DNA of 64,000 nt from Frigidibacter sp037095735 (GCF_037095735.1 NZ_JBAWKD010000001.1:1017393-1081392), one strand, 5' to 3'. Positions 40,308 through 49,402 are shown, counted from the first letter of the stretch. Program-made: numbers and translations. The notes: a model not told the origin generated them from the letters alone.

Positions 40308-42290
40308 GTGAGTGAGATCGCGGCTTCGGGCGTGCCCGGAAGCATTCCTGCATTGCTGGCGCGCAACGCCGAACGCTACGGGGCACGGCCCGCGTATCGC
40401 GAGAAGGAATTCGGCATCTGGCAGCAATGGACCTGGGCCGAGGCCGCGGCCGAGGTGCGGGCGATGGCGCTGGGCTTCCTCGCGCTGGGGCTGGCGCCGG
40501 GCGACCATATCGCGATCATCGGGCGCAACCGGCCGCAGCATTACTGGGCGATGATCGCCGCGCAGATGTGCGGGGCGGTGCCGGTGCCGCTGTATCAGGA
40601 CGCGGTGGCCGAGGAGATGGCCTATGTGCTGGGCCATTGCGGGGCGCGCTTCGTGCTGTGCGGCGACCAGGAGCAGGTCGACAAGGTCATCGAGGTCGGC
40701 GCGCCGGCGGGTGGCGAGCTTGCGCATGTGATCTACACCGACAAGCGCGGCATGCGGAAATACGACCATGCGCGGATGAACGCGCTGGAGGACGTGATGG
40801 CCGAGGGGCGCGCGGCGCATCACCGGCTGGAGGGCGAGCTTGATCGCCGGATCGCGGCGCTGGGGCCCGACACGACCTGCGTGATGCTCTACACCTCGGG
40901 GACCACGGGGCGGCCGAAGGGCGTGGTGCTGTCGATGCGCAACATCATCGAGACGGCGCGCAACACCTCGGAGTTCGATCACCTGCAGGCCGGCGACGAG
41001 ATCCTGGCCTATCTGCCGATCGCGTGGGTGGGGGATTTCATCTTTTCGGTCGGGCAGGCGATGTGGACGGGGTTCTGCATCTCGTGCCCCGAGAGCCCCG
41101 AGACGATGATGACCGACCTGCGCGAGATCGGGCCGTCGTATTTCTTCGCGCCCCCGCGGGTGTTCGAGGGACAGCTGACGCAGGTGATGATCCGGATGGA
41201 GGATGCCTCGGCCCTGAAGCGGCGGATGTTCCGGCATTTCATGGACTTGGCGCGGCGGGTGGGGCCCGCGATCCTTGATGGCGCGCCGGTGGGGACCCGG
41301 GACCGGCTGCACTATGCGCTGGGAAACCTGCTGGTCTACGGGCCGCTGAAGAATACGCTGGGCTATTCCCGAATCCGCGTCGGCTATACCGCGGGCGAGG
41401 CGATCGGGCCCGAGATCTTCGATTTCTACCGGGCGCTGGGCATCAACCTGAAGCAGCTTTACGGGCAGACCGAGGCCTCGGTCTTCATCACCCAGCAGCC
41501 GGACGGGCAGGTGCGGTCCGACACCGTGGGCGTGGCCTCGCCCGGCGTCGAGCTGCGCATCGCCGAGACGGGCGAGGTCTTCTACCGCTCGCCCGGCACT
41601 TTCGTGGAATATTACAACAACCCCGACAGCACCGCCTCGACCAAGGATCCCGAGGGCTGGGTGGCGACCGGCGACGCGGGCTTCATCGAGCCCGAGACCG
41701 GGCACCTGCGGATCATCGACCGCGCGAAGGACGTGGGAAAGATGGCCGACGGCAGCCTGTTCGCGCCGAAATACGTCGAGAACAAGCTGAAGTTCTATCC
41801 CAACATCCTCGAGGCGGTGGTCTTCGGCGGCGGGCGCGGTTTCTGCACCGCCTTCCTGAACATCGACCTGACCGCGGTCGGCAACTGGGCCGAGCGGCAC
41901 GGCATCGCCTATGCCAGCTATCAGGAACTGGCCGGCCATCCGCGGGTCTACGAGATGCTGCGCGGCCATGTCGAAGAGGTGAACGCCTCGGTCGCGGCCG
42001 ACCCGATGCTGTCGGGCTGCCAGATCCACCGCTTCCTCGTGCTGCACAAGGAGCTGGATGCCGACGACGGGGAGCTGACGCGGACGCGCAAGGTGCGCCG
42101 CGGCGTGATCGCCGAGAAATACGCCGACCTGATCGCGGCGCTTTACGACGGGTCGGACAGCGTCGCGACCGCGACCGAGGTGACCTACGAGGACGGGCGC
42201 AAGGGGGTGATCCGCGCGACCCTGCGGCTGGAGGGCGCGCGCACGGTGCCGGCGGGAACCGGGACGGCAACAGGGATGGCGGCGGAATGA
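40308..42290 (+). CDS. AMP-forming acyl-CoA synthetase (long-chain FadD15 type)
   Basis: The GTG at 40308 follows GGGAGGAGACGGCTG. The 660-residue protein has the ATP-binding loop MLYTSGTTGRPKG (about 194-206), LKQLYGQTEAS (about 385) and ATGDAGFIEPETGHLRIIDRAKDV (about 455-480), typical of the long-chain acyl-CoA synthetase branch of the ANL superfamily. It activates a carboxylic acid to its CoA ester. Being the first gene of a branched-chain-type ABC operon, it may act on the imported substrate. The substrate is unknown and could be a fatty, aromatic or alicyclic acid. The next gene overlaps by four bases. Confidence 0.9.
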   Translation: MSEIAASGVPGSIPALLARNAERYGARPAYREKEFGIWQQWTWAEAAAEVRAMALGFLALGLAPGDHIAIIGRNRPQHYWAMIAAQMCGAVPVPLYQDAVAEEMAYVLGHCGARFVLCGDQEQVDKVIEVGAPAGGELAHVIYTDKRGMRKYDHARMNALEDVMAEGRAAHHRLEGELDRRIAALGPDTTCVMLYTSGTTGRPKGVVLSMRNIIETARNTSEFDHLQAGDEILAYLPIAWVGDFIFSVGQAMWTGFCISCPESPETMMTDLREIGPSYFFAPPRVFEGQLTQVMIRMEDASALKRRMFRHFMDLARRVGPAILDGAPVGTRDRLHYALGNLLVYGPLKNTLGYSRIRVGYTAGEAIGPEIFDFYRALGINLKQLYGQTEASVFITQQPDGQVRSDTVGVASPGVELRIAETGEVFYRSPGTFVEYYNNPDSTASTKDPEGWVATGDAGFIEPETGHLRIIDRAKDVGKMADGSLFAPKYVENKLKFYPNILEAVVFGGGRGFCTAFLNIDLTAVGNWAERHGIAYASYQELAGHPRVYEMLRGHVEEVNASVAADPMLSGCQIHRFLVLHKELDADDGELTRTRKVRRGVIAEKYADLIAALYDGSDSVATATEVTYEDGRKGVIRATLRLEGARTVPAGTGTATGMAAE

Positions 42291-43123
42291 TGATGCGTGA
42301 TCTGCAAGCCGAACCAGAGGGTTGGACCACCACCGCCGACGGGCGGCGCATCGGCGGCGTGGTGATGGAGATGCGCAACATCACCCTGCGCTTCGGCGGC
42401 GTGGTGGCGATCAAGGACATCTCCTTCGACATCCGCGAGGGCGAGATCCGCGCGATCATCGGGCCGAACGGGGCCGGCAAATCCTCGATGCTGAACATCA
42501 TTTCGGGGTTCTATGTGCCCTCCGAGGGGCAGGTGCTGTTTCGCGGCGAAACGCGGGCGCCGATGCGGCCCTATCAGGTGGCGGCGCAGGGGATCGCGCG
42601 GACCTTCCAGAACATCGCCCTGTTCGACGGGATGTCGGTCCTGGACAACATCATGACCGGCCGGCTTACCCATATGAAATCCGGGCTTTTTTCGCAGGCC
42701 TTGTGGTGGGGGCGGGCCGAGGCCGAGGAGGTGGCGAACCGCGCGGTGGTCGAGCGGATCATCGACTTTCTCGAGATCCAGAACATCCGCAAGACCCCGG
42801 TGGGCCGGCTGCCCTATGGGCTGAAGAAGCGGGTCGAGCTGGCGCGGGCGCTGGCGGCCGAGCCGAAGATCCTGCTGCTGGACGAGCCGATGGCGGGGAT
42901 GAACGTCGAGGAGAAAGAGGACATGTGCCGCTTCATCCTTGATGTGAATGACGAATTCGGCACGACCATCGCGCTGATCGAGCATGACATGGGCGTGGTC
43001 ATGGACCTGAGCGACCGCGTCGTGGTCATGGATTACGGGCGCAAGATCGGGGACGGGACGCCGGACGAGGTCCGCGCGAACCCCGAGGTGATCGCCGCCT
43101 ATCTGGGGACATCGCATGGCTGA
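42287..43123 (+). CDS. LivG-type ABC transporter ATP-binding protein
   Basis: This 278-residue ATPase has Walker A GPNGAGKSS, a Q-loop (FQNIALFDGMSVLDNIMTGR), a modified signature (LPYGLKKRVELARAL, as in LivG) and Walker B ILLLDEPMAGM. It ends with the typical VRANPEVIAAYLG. An N-terminal extension of about 20 residues precedes the core. It energises import through the two permeases downstream and is paired with the LivF-type ATPase at 47116. Confidence 0.92.
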   Translation: MMMRDLQAEPEGWTTTADGRRIGGVVMEMRNITLRFGGVVAIKDISFDIREGEIRAIIGPNGAGKSSMLNIISGFYVPSEGQVLFRGETRAPMRPYQVAAQGIARTFQNIALFDGMSVLDNIMTGRLTHMKSGLFSQALWWGRAEAEEVANRAVVERIIDFLEIQNIRKTPVGRLPYGLKKRVELARALAAEPKILLLDEPMAGMNVEEKEDMCRFILDVNDEFGTTIALIEHDMGVVMDLSDRVVVMDYGRKIGDGTPDEVRANPEVIAAYLGTSHG

Positions 43124-43151
43124 GCGGGCCCGAATGACCCCGGTGCCTTGC

Positions 43152-43184
43152 GTGCACCCCCTGTACACCCCCCGTACACCCCGG
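43152..43184. repeat. Three 11-base direct repeats between ABC ATPase and permease genes
   Basis: GTGCACCCCCT, GTACACCCCCC and GTACACCCCGG follow each other without gaps (43152-43162, 43163-43173, 43174-43184). The period equals about one helical turn. The gap to the permease start is 31 bases, so the repeat sits in the mRNA near its ribosome site. Confidence 0.6.
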
Positions 43185-43215
43185 GCGCGCGGTCCGGTAA
43201 CCGAAGGGACATTCC

Positions 43216-44208
43216 ATGCAGCTGCCTGACCAGCTTCTGTTCGCCATGGAGGTCACGCTGAACGGGCTGATGGCCGGCGTGATGTATGCGCTGGTGGCGC
43301 TGGGCTTCGTGCTGATCTTCAAGGCCTCGGGCATCTTCAACTATGCGCAGGGGGTGCTTGCGCTGTTCGCGGCGCTGACGCTGGTCGGCATCCAGACCGG
43401 GCAGGTGCCCTTCGCGCATCTGATCAACGCCGTGCTGGGCACCAGCCTGCACCACTTCGGCTGGCAGGTGCCGGCGCCGCTGGCGATCGTGCTGGCCGCG
43501 GCGGTGATGGTGGGGCTTGCGGTCGCGGTCGAGCGGCTGGTGCTGAAGCATCTGGTGAACCAGCCGCCGATCATCCTGTTCATGGCCACCATCGGTCTGG
43601 CCTACTTCCTGGAAGGGCTCGGCGACGTGATGTGGGGCGCCGACATCAAGACGCTGGACGTGGGCCTGCCGCAGGGCATCTCGGACACGGTCGAGGCGGC
43701 GACGGCGGCGGTCTTCGGCTATGGCTTCTTCATCGACAATCTCGACATGGTGGCGACGCTGATCGCGGTGGCGCTGGTGGCCTGCCTGACGCTGTTCTCG
43801 CAATATTCGAAAGAGGGACGGGCGCTGCGCGCGGTGGCCGACGACCACCAGGCGGCGCTGTCGGTGGGGATCAGCCTGCGCTTCATCTGGGTGCTGGTCT
43901 GGTCGATCGCGGGCTTCGTGGCGCTGGTCGCGGGGATCATGTGGGGCACCAAGTCGGGGGTGCAGTTCTCGCTGAGCCTGATCGCGCTGAAGGCGCTGCC
44001 GGTGCTGATGCTGGGCGGCTTCACCTCGATCCCCGGCGCGATCGTCGGCGGGCTGATCATCGGCGTCGGCGAGAAGCTGTTCGAGTTCTGGATCGGCCCG
44101 CTGGTCGGCGGCGCGACCGAGAACTGGTTCGCCTATGTGCTGGCGCTGCTGTTCCTCGTGTTCCGCCCGCAGGGGCTGTTCGGTGAGCGAATTATCGAGC
44201 GGGTATGA
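43216..44208 (+). CDS. LivH-type ABC transporter permease
   Basis: This 330-residue protein has at least eight hydrophobic segments and the family motifs LNGLMAGVMYALVALGFVLIFKASGIFNYAQG at the start, RALRAVADDHQAALSVGISLRFIWVLVWSIAGFVALVAGI, and GGFTSIPGAIVGGLIIG near the end. It forms half of the import pore for a branched-chain-amino-acid-like substrate. In this longer subgroup, gene neighbourhoods often include acyl-CoA ligases, as here. Confidence 0.92.
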   Translation: MQLPDQLLFAMEVTLNGLMAGVMYALVALGFVLIFKASGIFNYAQGVLALFAALTLVGIQTGQVPFAHLINAVLGTSLHHFGWQVPAPLAIVLAAAVMVGLAVAVERLVLKHLVNQPPIILFMATIGLAYFLEGLGDVMWGADIKTLDVGLPQGISDTVEAATAAVFGYGFFIDNLDMVATLIAVALVACLTLFSQYSKEGRALRAVADDHQAALSVGISLRFIWVLVWSIAGFVALVAGIMWGTKSGVQFSLSLIALKALPVLMLGGFTSIPGAIVGGLIIGVGEKLFEFWIGPLVGGATENWFAYVLALLFLVFRPQGLFGERIIERV

Positions 44209-44391
44209 AAATGTTCGGGAACGTCAGGAAAATGTCAGGTTTTGCTGCATTGCGGCGGGGGATTCCGCTTGTGATTGAACCGGGAATCATGTCGTGTGGT
44301 CTGCGTCAGGCTGTCGCAGCCGGGGAGGGCCCGACAGCAGACACGCTGAATGCAGCGGACGATCGGATCGGACTTGGGAGGGTTCGTCACG

Positions 44392-44586
44392 ATGCGAATG
44401 CAGATGCGGCTTGCCGCGTTGGTGTTCACACTCGGCTGGTCTTCGTTGCTGGCGTTCGGCTGGCTGGCGCTCTCAGCGCCGGCCAGCGACCCGCCCACCC
44501 TCACCATGACCAATGCGCTTCTCGCGGCCCTCGGCGGCTTCGCCGGGCTGTGGTCCTGGCTGGCGCTGCGCAGGGCGATGCCCTGA
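44392..44586 (+). CDS. Small two-helix membrane protein between permease genes
   Basis: ATG 44392 follows GGGAGGGTTCGTCACG. The 64-residue protein has two hydrophobic helices (RLAALVFTLGWSSLLAFGWLAL and NALLAALGGFAGLWSWLALRR) separated by APASDPPTLTMT. No family is recognised. It lies between livH-type (43216) and livM-type (44633) genes, so it may assist or be part of the transporter. The 183-base gap before it is AT-richer than average and contains repeated GAAAATGT, so it could start its own transcript. The alternative, a long frame from 44205, is out of frame with it and has coding bias unlike a real gene. Confidence 0.55.
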   Translation: MRMQMRLAALVFTLGWSSLLAFGWLALSAPASDPPTLTMTNALLAALGGFAGLWSWLALRRAMP

Positions 44587-44632
44587 GACTGCACGTCCAA
44601 GGGCGCCCGGGCCCCCGCGAGGGGGTGGTCTG

Positions 44633-45709
44633 ATGCTGTACCGCGAGGCCGGCGACTTCAAGACGAGCTACCGCGAGGACGGACAGACCTTCCCGATCCG
44701 CTTCGACCGCATGGCCTATTACGCGCTGGTCGCGGTGGCCTTTCTGGTCGTGCCCTTCGTCATCGACGACTACTGGGCGAACGCGGTGCTGGTGCCGTTC
44801 CTGATCTATGCGATCGCGGCGCTGGGGCTGAACATCCTGACCGGCTATTGCGGGCAGGTGAGCCTTGGCACCGGCGGTTTCATGGCGGTGGGCGCCTATG
44901 CCGTCTACAAGCTGATGACCGCCTTCCCGATGGTGCCGGTCCCGGTGCATGTCCTGCTGGCCGGCGGGATCACCGCGCTGGTGGGCGTGCTCTTCGGGCT
45001 GCCCTCGCTGCGGATCAAGGGGTTCTATCTGGCGGTGGCGACGCTGGCCGCGCAGTTCTTCCTGGTCTGGCTCTTCAACAAGGTGCCGTGGTTCTACAAC
45101 TACTCGGCCTCGGGGCAGATCACTGCCCCCGCGCGCGAGGTGCTGGGGATCGCCGTGACCGGGCCTGCGGCCACGGCCAGCGCGAAATACCTGTTCTGCC
45201 TGAGCTTCGTCTTCGTGCTGGCCTGGATCGCGCGCAACCTGACGCGCGGCACCGTGGGCCGGAAGTGGATGGCGATCCGCGACATGGACATCGCGGCCGA
45301 GATCATCGGGGTGAACCCGCTGACCACCAAGATGACCGCCTTCGCGGTGTCATCCTTCTTCATCGGGGTGGCGGGGGCGCTGTTCTTCGGCGTCTACCTT
45401 GGCGCGGCCGAGGTCGGCGAGGCCTTCGGGATCAACAAGAGCTTCCTCGTGCTGTTCATGGTGATCATCGGCGGGCTCGGTTCAATCTTCGGCAGCTTCG
45501 CGGGCGCGGCCTTCCTGGTGCTGCTGCCGGTGGCGCTGAAGAACCTGCTGGTGGGCAGCCTTGGCTGGCCCACCGACCTGGCCGCCCATGTCGAGCTGAT
45601 GATCGTGGGCGCGCTGATCGTGATCTTCCTGATCGCCGAACCGCATGGGCTCGCGCAGCTGTGGCGGGTGGCGAAGGAGAAACTGAGGCTCTGGCCCTTC
45701 CCGCATTGA
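44633..45709 (+). CDS. LivM-type ABC transporter permease
   Basis: ATG 44633 gives 358 residues with about ten hydrophobic segments and the motifs IYAIAALGLNILTGYCGQVSLGTGGFMAVGAYAVY, GLPSLRIKGFYLAVATLAAQFF, RKWMAIRDMDIAAEIIGVNP and FLVLFMVIIGGLGSIFGSFAGAAFLVLLP, all typical of LivM. It forms the second half of the import pore. A longer frame starting at 44513 overlaps the small gene and is not used. Confidence 0.92.
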   Translation: MLYREAGDFKTSYREDGQTFPIRFDRMAYYALVAVAFLVVPFVIDDYWANAVLVPFLIYAIAALGLNILTGYCGQVSLGTGGFMAVGAYAVYKLMTAFPMVPVPVHVLLAGGITALVGVLFGLPSLRIKGFYLAVATLAAQFFLVWLFNKVPWFYNYSASGQITAPAREVLGIAVTGPAATASAKYLFCLSFVFVLAWIARNLTRGTVGRKWMAIRDMDIAAEIIGVNPLTTKMTAFAVSSFFIGVAGALFFGVYLGAAEVGEAFGINKSFLVLFMVIIGGLGSIFGSFAGAAFLVLLPVALKNLLVGSLGWPTDLAAHVELMIVGALIVIFLIAEPHGLAQLWRVAKEKLRLWPFPH

Positions 45710-45767
45710 GGAGTGCGGGGGGCGCCGGAGGGGAATGTGTGACGTCTGAGGGAGGAGACCCAGGGTT

Positions 45768-47066
45768 ATGACGCGCAAGACAACACGCCTGACGCTCGCC
45801 ACCGCGATGGTGGCGGCACTAGTCGCGGGCGGGGCCGCGAAGGCCGACCTGATCGTGCCGGACCTGAGCTATCGCACCGGTCCCTTCGCCGCCGGGGGCA
45901 TCCCCTATTCCGACGGCTTCCACGACTATTTCACGCTTCTGAACGAGCGGGATGGCGGCATCGGCGGCCAGAAGATCCAGGTCCCGGAATGCGAGACCGC
46001 CTATAACACCGAGAAGGGCGTCGAGTGCTACGAGGCCACGAAGGGCAACAGCCCGCTGGCCTACAACCCGCTGTCGACGGGCATCACCTACCAGCTGATC
46101 CCCAAGGTCAGCCAGGACGGGGTGGTGCTGTACACGCCGGGCTACGGCCGCACCTCGGCCGCGAACGGCAAGACGTTCGAGTGGATCTTCAACTATCCCG
46201 GCAACTACTGGGACGGGGCCAGCGTGATGATCAAGCATCTGCTGGACGAGAACGGCGGCGATCTGAAGGGCAAGAAGGTCACGCTTCTGTTCCACAACTC
46301 GGCCTATGGCAAGGAGCCGATCCGCACGCTGGAGGAGCTGTCTAAGAAGCACGGGTTCACCTTCTCGACCATTCCCGTCGACAGCCCCGGACAGGAGCAG
46401 AAGTCGCAGTGGCTGCAGATCCGCCGCGAGAAGCCGGATTACGTGCTGTTCTGGGGCTGGGGCGTGATGAACCAGGTCGCGATCCAGGAGGCTGCGAACA
46501 TCCGCTTCCCGATGGACCACATGATCGGGATCTGGTGGGCCGGGTCCGAGAACGACGTGAAGCCGGCCGGTGCGGGGGCCAATGGCTACAAGGCGGTGAC
46601 GCTGCACGGGCTTGGCATGGACTATCCGATCTACGCGGACCTCAAGACCCACGTCTATGACGCCGGCAAGGCGGCGGGCGCGGGCGATCAGGAAGGCACG
46701 GCGGTCTATTCGCGCGGCATGTATGCGGCGCTGGTGATCTCCGAGGCGATCCGCAAGGCGCAGGAGCTGGCCGGCCATGCCGAGGTGACGGCGGCCGAGG
46801 TGCGCGAGGGCTTCGAGAACCTCGAGATCACCGAGGCGCGGATGACCGAGCTGGGCCTGCCGGGCTTCGGCCAGCCGTTCAAGGCGACCTGCGAGGATCA
46901 CGGCGGCCCCGGCGCGGCGATGGTCCAGCAATGGGATGCCTCGGCGCAGAAGTGGAACCTGGTCACCGGCTTCATCTCGCCGGATGACGAGGTGCTGAAC
47001 CCGCTGATCGCCGAGGACAGCGCCGCCTATGCCAAGGAAGCGGGTCTGAAGGACCGCTGCAACTGA
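45768..47066 (+). CDS. ABC transporter periplasmic substrate-binding protein (Peripla_BP_6)
   Basis: This 432-residue protein begins with a signal peptide (RLTLATAMVAALVAGGAAKA) and contains the type I fold seen in LivJ/LivK-like proteins: FAAGGIPYSDGFHDYFTLLNERDGGIGG, KKVTLLFHNSAYGKEPI and GWGVMNQVAIQEAANIRFP. It is longer than LivJ (about 345) and has a C-terminal region with QPFKATCEDHGGPG and a Cys near the end, typical of the subgroup linked to acyl-CoA synthetase operons. The ligand is not predictable. A strong terminator follows its stop. Confidence 0.9.
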   Translation: MTRKTTRLTLATAMVAALVAGGAAKADLIVPDLSYRTGPFAAGGIPYSDGFHDYFTLLNERDGGIGGQKIQVPECETAYNTEKGVECYEATKGNSPLAYNPLSTGITYQLIPKVSQDGVVLYTPGYGRTSAANGKTFEWIFNYPGNYWDGASVMIKHLLDENGGDLKGKKVTLLFHNSAYGKEPIRTLEELSKKHGFTFSTIPVDSPGQEQKSQWLQIRREKPDYVLFWGWGVMNQVAIQEAANIRFPMDHMIGIWWAGSENDVKPAGAGANGYKAVTLHGLGMDYPIYADLKTHVYDAGKAAGAGDQEGTAVYSRGMYAALVISEAIRKAQELAGHAEVTAAEVREGFENLEITEARMTELGLPGFGQPFKATCEDHGGPGAAMVQQWDASAQKWNLVTGFISPDDEVLNPLIAEDSAAYAKEAGLKDRCN

Positions 47067-47072
47067 GGCCTT

Positions 47073-47100
47073 GGGGGCCGGTGCGCCGGCCCCCCCTTTT
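47073..47100 (+). terminator. Rho-independent terminator inside the ABC operon
   Basis: The stem GGGGGCCGG (47073-47081) / CCGGCCCCC (47086-47094) with a TGCG loop and a CCTTTT tail lies 6 bases after the binding-protein stop and 16 before the LivF-type start. It would lower expression of the two last genes relative to the binding protein. Confidence 0.75.
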
Positions 47101-47115
47101 CCTGCGGAGGATGCG

Positions 47116-47967
47116 ATGCTGGATGCACGGGTTGAACCGGACGCGGCCGCGACCGGACAGGCGGGCGAAAGCCTGCTCGAGGTCAACAACATCGAGGTGA
47201 TCTACAACCACGTGATCCTCGTCCTGAAGGGCGTGAGCCTGAGCGTGCCGAAGGGCGGGATCACCGCGCTTCTGGGCGGCAACGGCGCGGGCAAGACCAC
47301 GACGCTGAAGGCGATCTCGAACCTTCTGCGGTCCGAGCGCGGCGAGGTGACCAAGGGCTCGATCCTCTATCGCGGCGAGCGGGTGCAGGATCTGGACCCG
47401 GCGGCGCTGGTGAAGAAGGGCGTGATCCAGGTGATGGAGGGCCGCCACTGCTTCGAGCATCTGACGGTCGAAGAGAACCTGCTGACCGGCGCCTATACCC
47501 GGAGCGACGGGCGGGCGGCGGTCGCCGCGGATCTGGAGATGGTCTACACCTATTTCCCGCGGCTGAAGGAGCGGCGGAAGTCGCAGGCCGGATACACCTC
47601 GGGCGGCGAGCAGCAGATGTGCGCCATGGGCCGCGCGCTGATGAGCCGGCCCGAGACGATCCTGCTGGACGAGCCCTCGATGGGGCTGGCCCCGCAACTG
47701 GTCGAGCAGATCTTCGAGATCGTGCGCGCGGTGAACGCGGGCGAAGGCACGACCTTCCTGCTGGCCGAGCAGAACACCAACGTGGCGCTGCGCTATGCCC
47801 ATTACGGTTACATCCTGGAAAGCGGCCGGGTGGTGATGGACGGGCCGGCCGAAGCCCTGCGCGAGAACCCGGACGTGAAGGAATTCTACCTCGGCATGTC
47901 CGAGGAGGGGCGGAAGAGTTTCAGGGACGTCAGAAGCTATCGGCGCCGCAAGCGCTGGCTGGCTTGA
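47116..47967 (+). CDS. LivF-type ABC transporter ATP-binding protein
   Basis: ATG 47116 is preceded by GCGGAGGATGCG, giving 283 residues. It has Walker A GGNGAGKTT, signature TSGGEQQM, Walker B TILLDEPSMGL, and an H-loop region LLAEQNTNVAL. The first 20 residues and the basic tail SYRRRKRWLA are extensions. It is the second ATPase of the importer and lies behind an intra-operon terminator, so its level may depend on read-through or an internal promoter. Confidence 0.92.
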   Translation: MLDARVEPDAAATGQAGESLLEVNNIEVIYNHVILVLKGVSLSVPKGGITALLGGNGAGKTTTLKAISNLLRSERGEVTKGSILYRGERVQDLDPAALVKKGVIQVMEGRHCFEHLTVEENLLTGAYTRSDGRAAVAADLEMVYTYFPRLKERRKSQAGYTSGGEQQMCAMGRALMSRPETILLDEPSMGLAPQLVEQIFEIVRAVNAGEGTTFLLAEQNTNVALRYAHYGYILESGRVVMDGPAEALRENPDVKEFYLGMSEEGRKSFRDVRSYRRRKRWLA

Positions 47968-47995
47968 GGACGGGCTGACACCGGAGGAGTGACGG

Positions 47996-49276
47996 ATGGC
48001 AGGACTGGCAGACCGCCCGGGCACGGCGCCCGCGGCGACGGGAAGCGCGCGGCCCGATGACGCGCCCTATGACGCGCTCGAGCGCCGTTCGGTCGACGAA
48101 CGTGCCGCGGCGCTGGCGCGCGACCTGCCGGCGGCGCTGGCACGGGCGATGACGGCGCCGGGGCTGGCCGCGCATCTGGCGGGGCTCGATCCGGCGGCGG
48201 TGACCGACCGCGCGGCGCTGGCGCGGCTGCCGGTGCTGCGCAAGTCCGAGCTGGGCGCCGCGCAGAAGGCGGCCCCGCCCTTCGGCGGCTTCACCGTGAC
48301 GCCTGCCGCGGGTTTCGCCCATGTCTTCCAGAGCCCCGGCCCGATCTACGAGCCCGGCGGCATCGGCCATGACTGGTGGCGGATGGGCCGCTTCCTGCAT
48401 GCCTGCGGCGTCGGTCGCGGCGACATCGTGCAGAACTGCTTCGGCTATCACCTGACCCCGGCGGGGATGATCTTCGAATCGGGCGCGCGGGCGGTGGGCG
48501 CGGCGGTGCTGCCCGCCGGCACCGGCCAGACCGACCTGCAGGTGCAGGCCGCGGCCGATGTCGGCGCCAGCGTCTATTGCGGCACGCCCGACTATCTGAA
48601 GGTGATCCTCGACCGCGCCGAGGAACTGGGCGTCAGCCTGGGCTTCACCCGCGCCGCGGTGGGGGGCGGGGCGCTGTTCCCCAGCCTGCGCGCAGACTAC
48701 GAGGCGCGCGGCATCGTCACCCGCCAGTGCTATGCCACCGCGGATCTGGGCAACATCGCCTATGAGAGCCTCGCGATGGAGGGGATGATCGTCGACGAGG
48801 GCGTGGTGGTCGAGATCGTGCGCCCCGGCACCGGCGACCCGGTACCCGAGGGCGAGGTCGGCGAGGTGGTCGTCACCACGCTGAACCCCGACTATCCGCT
48901 GGTGCGCTTCGCGACGGGCGACCTGTCGGCGGTGCTGCCGGGGGCCTCGCCTTGCGGGCGCAGCAACATGCGCATCAAGGGCTGGATGGGTCGGGCCGAC
49001 CAGACCACCAAGATCAAGGGCATGTTCGTGCGCCCCGAGCAGGTGGCGGCGCTGGTCGCGCGCCACCCCGAGATCGCCCGCGCCCGGGTCATCGCCACCC
49101 GCGAGGGCGAGATGGACGTGATGACGGTGCGCATCGAAAGCCCGGCCCAGGAAAGCGCCGGCTACGAAGGCTCGGTCATCGCGGCGCTGAAGCTGAAGGG
49201 CCGGGTCGAGGTGGTGGCGCCGGGCAGCCTGCCCAACGACGGCAAGGTGATCGAGGACCTGCGCGTCTACGACTGA
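47996..49276 (+). CDS. Phenylacetate-CoA-ligase-like (PaaK family) AMP-binding enzyme
   Basis: This 426-residue protein resembles PaaK-type adenylating enzymes: LARLPVLRKSELGAAQKA, QNCFGYHLTPAGMIFESGARAVGAAVLPAGTGQTDLQVQAAADVGASVYCGTPDYLKVIL, CYATADLGNIAYES (equivalent of the Y-G-x-T-E motif), RFATGDLS, MGRADQTTKIKGMFVRPEQV and a C-terminal PNDGKVIEDLR carrying a candidate catalytic Lys. It probably makes an acyl-CoA from an aromatic or related acid. With the acyl-CoA synthetase at 40308 it is the second CoA ligase of the operon. Whether it acts on phenylacetate itself is unknown. Confidence 0.85.
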   Translation: MAGLADRPGTAPAATGSARPDDAPYDALERRSVDERAAALARDLPAALARAMTAPGLAAHLAGLDPAAVTDRAALARLPVLRKSELGAAQKAAPPFGGFTVTPAAGFAHVFQSPGPIYEPGGIGHDWWRMGRFLHACGVGRGDIVQNCFGYHLTPAGMIFESGARAVGAAVLPAGTGQTDLQVQAAADVGASVYCGTPDYLKVILDRAEELGVSLGFTRAAVGGGALFPSLRADYEARGIVTRQCYATADLGNIAYESLAMEGMIVDEGVVVEIVRPGTGDPVPEGEVGEVVVTTLNPDYPLVRFATGDLSAVLPGASPCGRSNMRIKGWMGRADQTTKIKGMFVRPEQVAALVARHPEIARARVIATREGEMDVMTVRIESPAQESAGYEGSVIAALKLKGRVEVVAPGSLPNDGKVIEDLRVYD

Positions 49277-49402
49277 GCGGGCCCGGGCCGGACGGCCCGA
49301 TTGCGACGCGATTTCGGGTGGGGCCTGTCGCGGCGGGCAAAGGGCGCGGCCGCGGACGGCGGCTAGGCTCGGGCGGCACGTCCCCTGCCGCGAAAGTCCG
49401 CC

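Noticed and set aside
44205..44633. 142-residue frame between the permeases
   Set aside because: It is low in hydrophobic order and Arg/His-rich, it overlaps the well-supported 64-residue frame in another phase, and it ends at the LivM start region without a plausible product.
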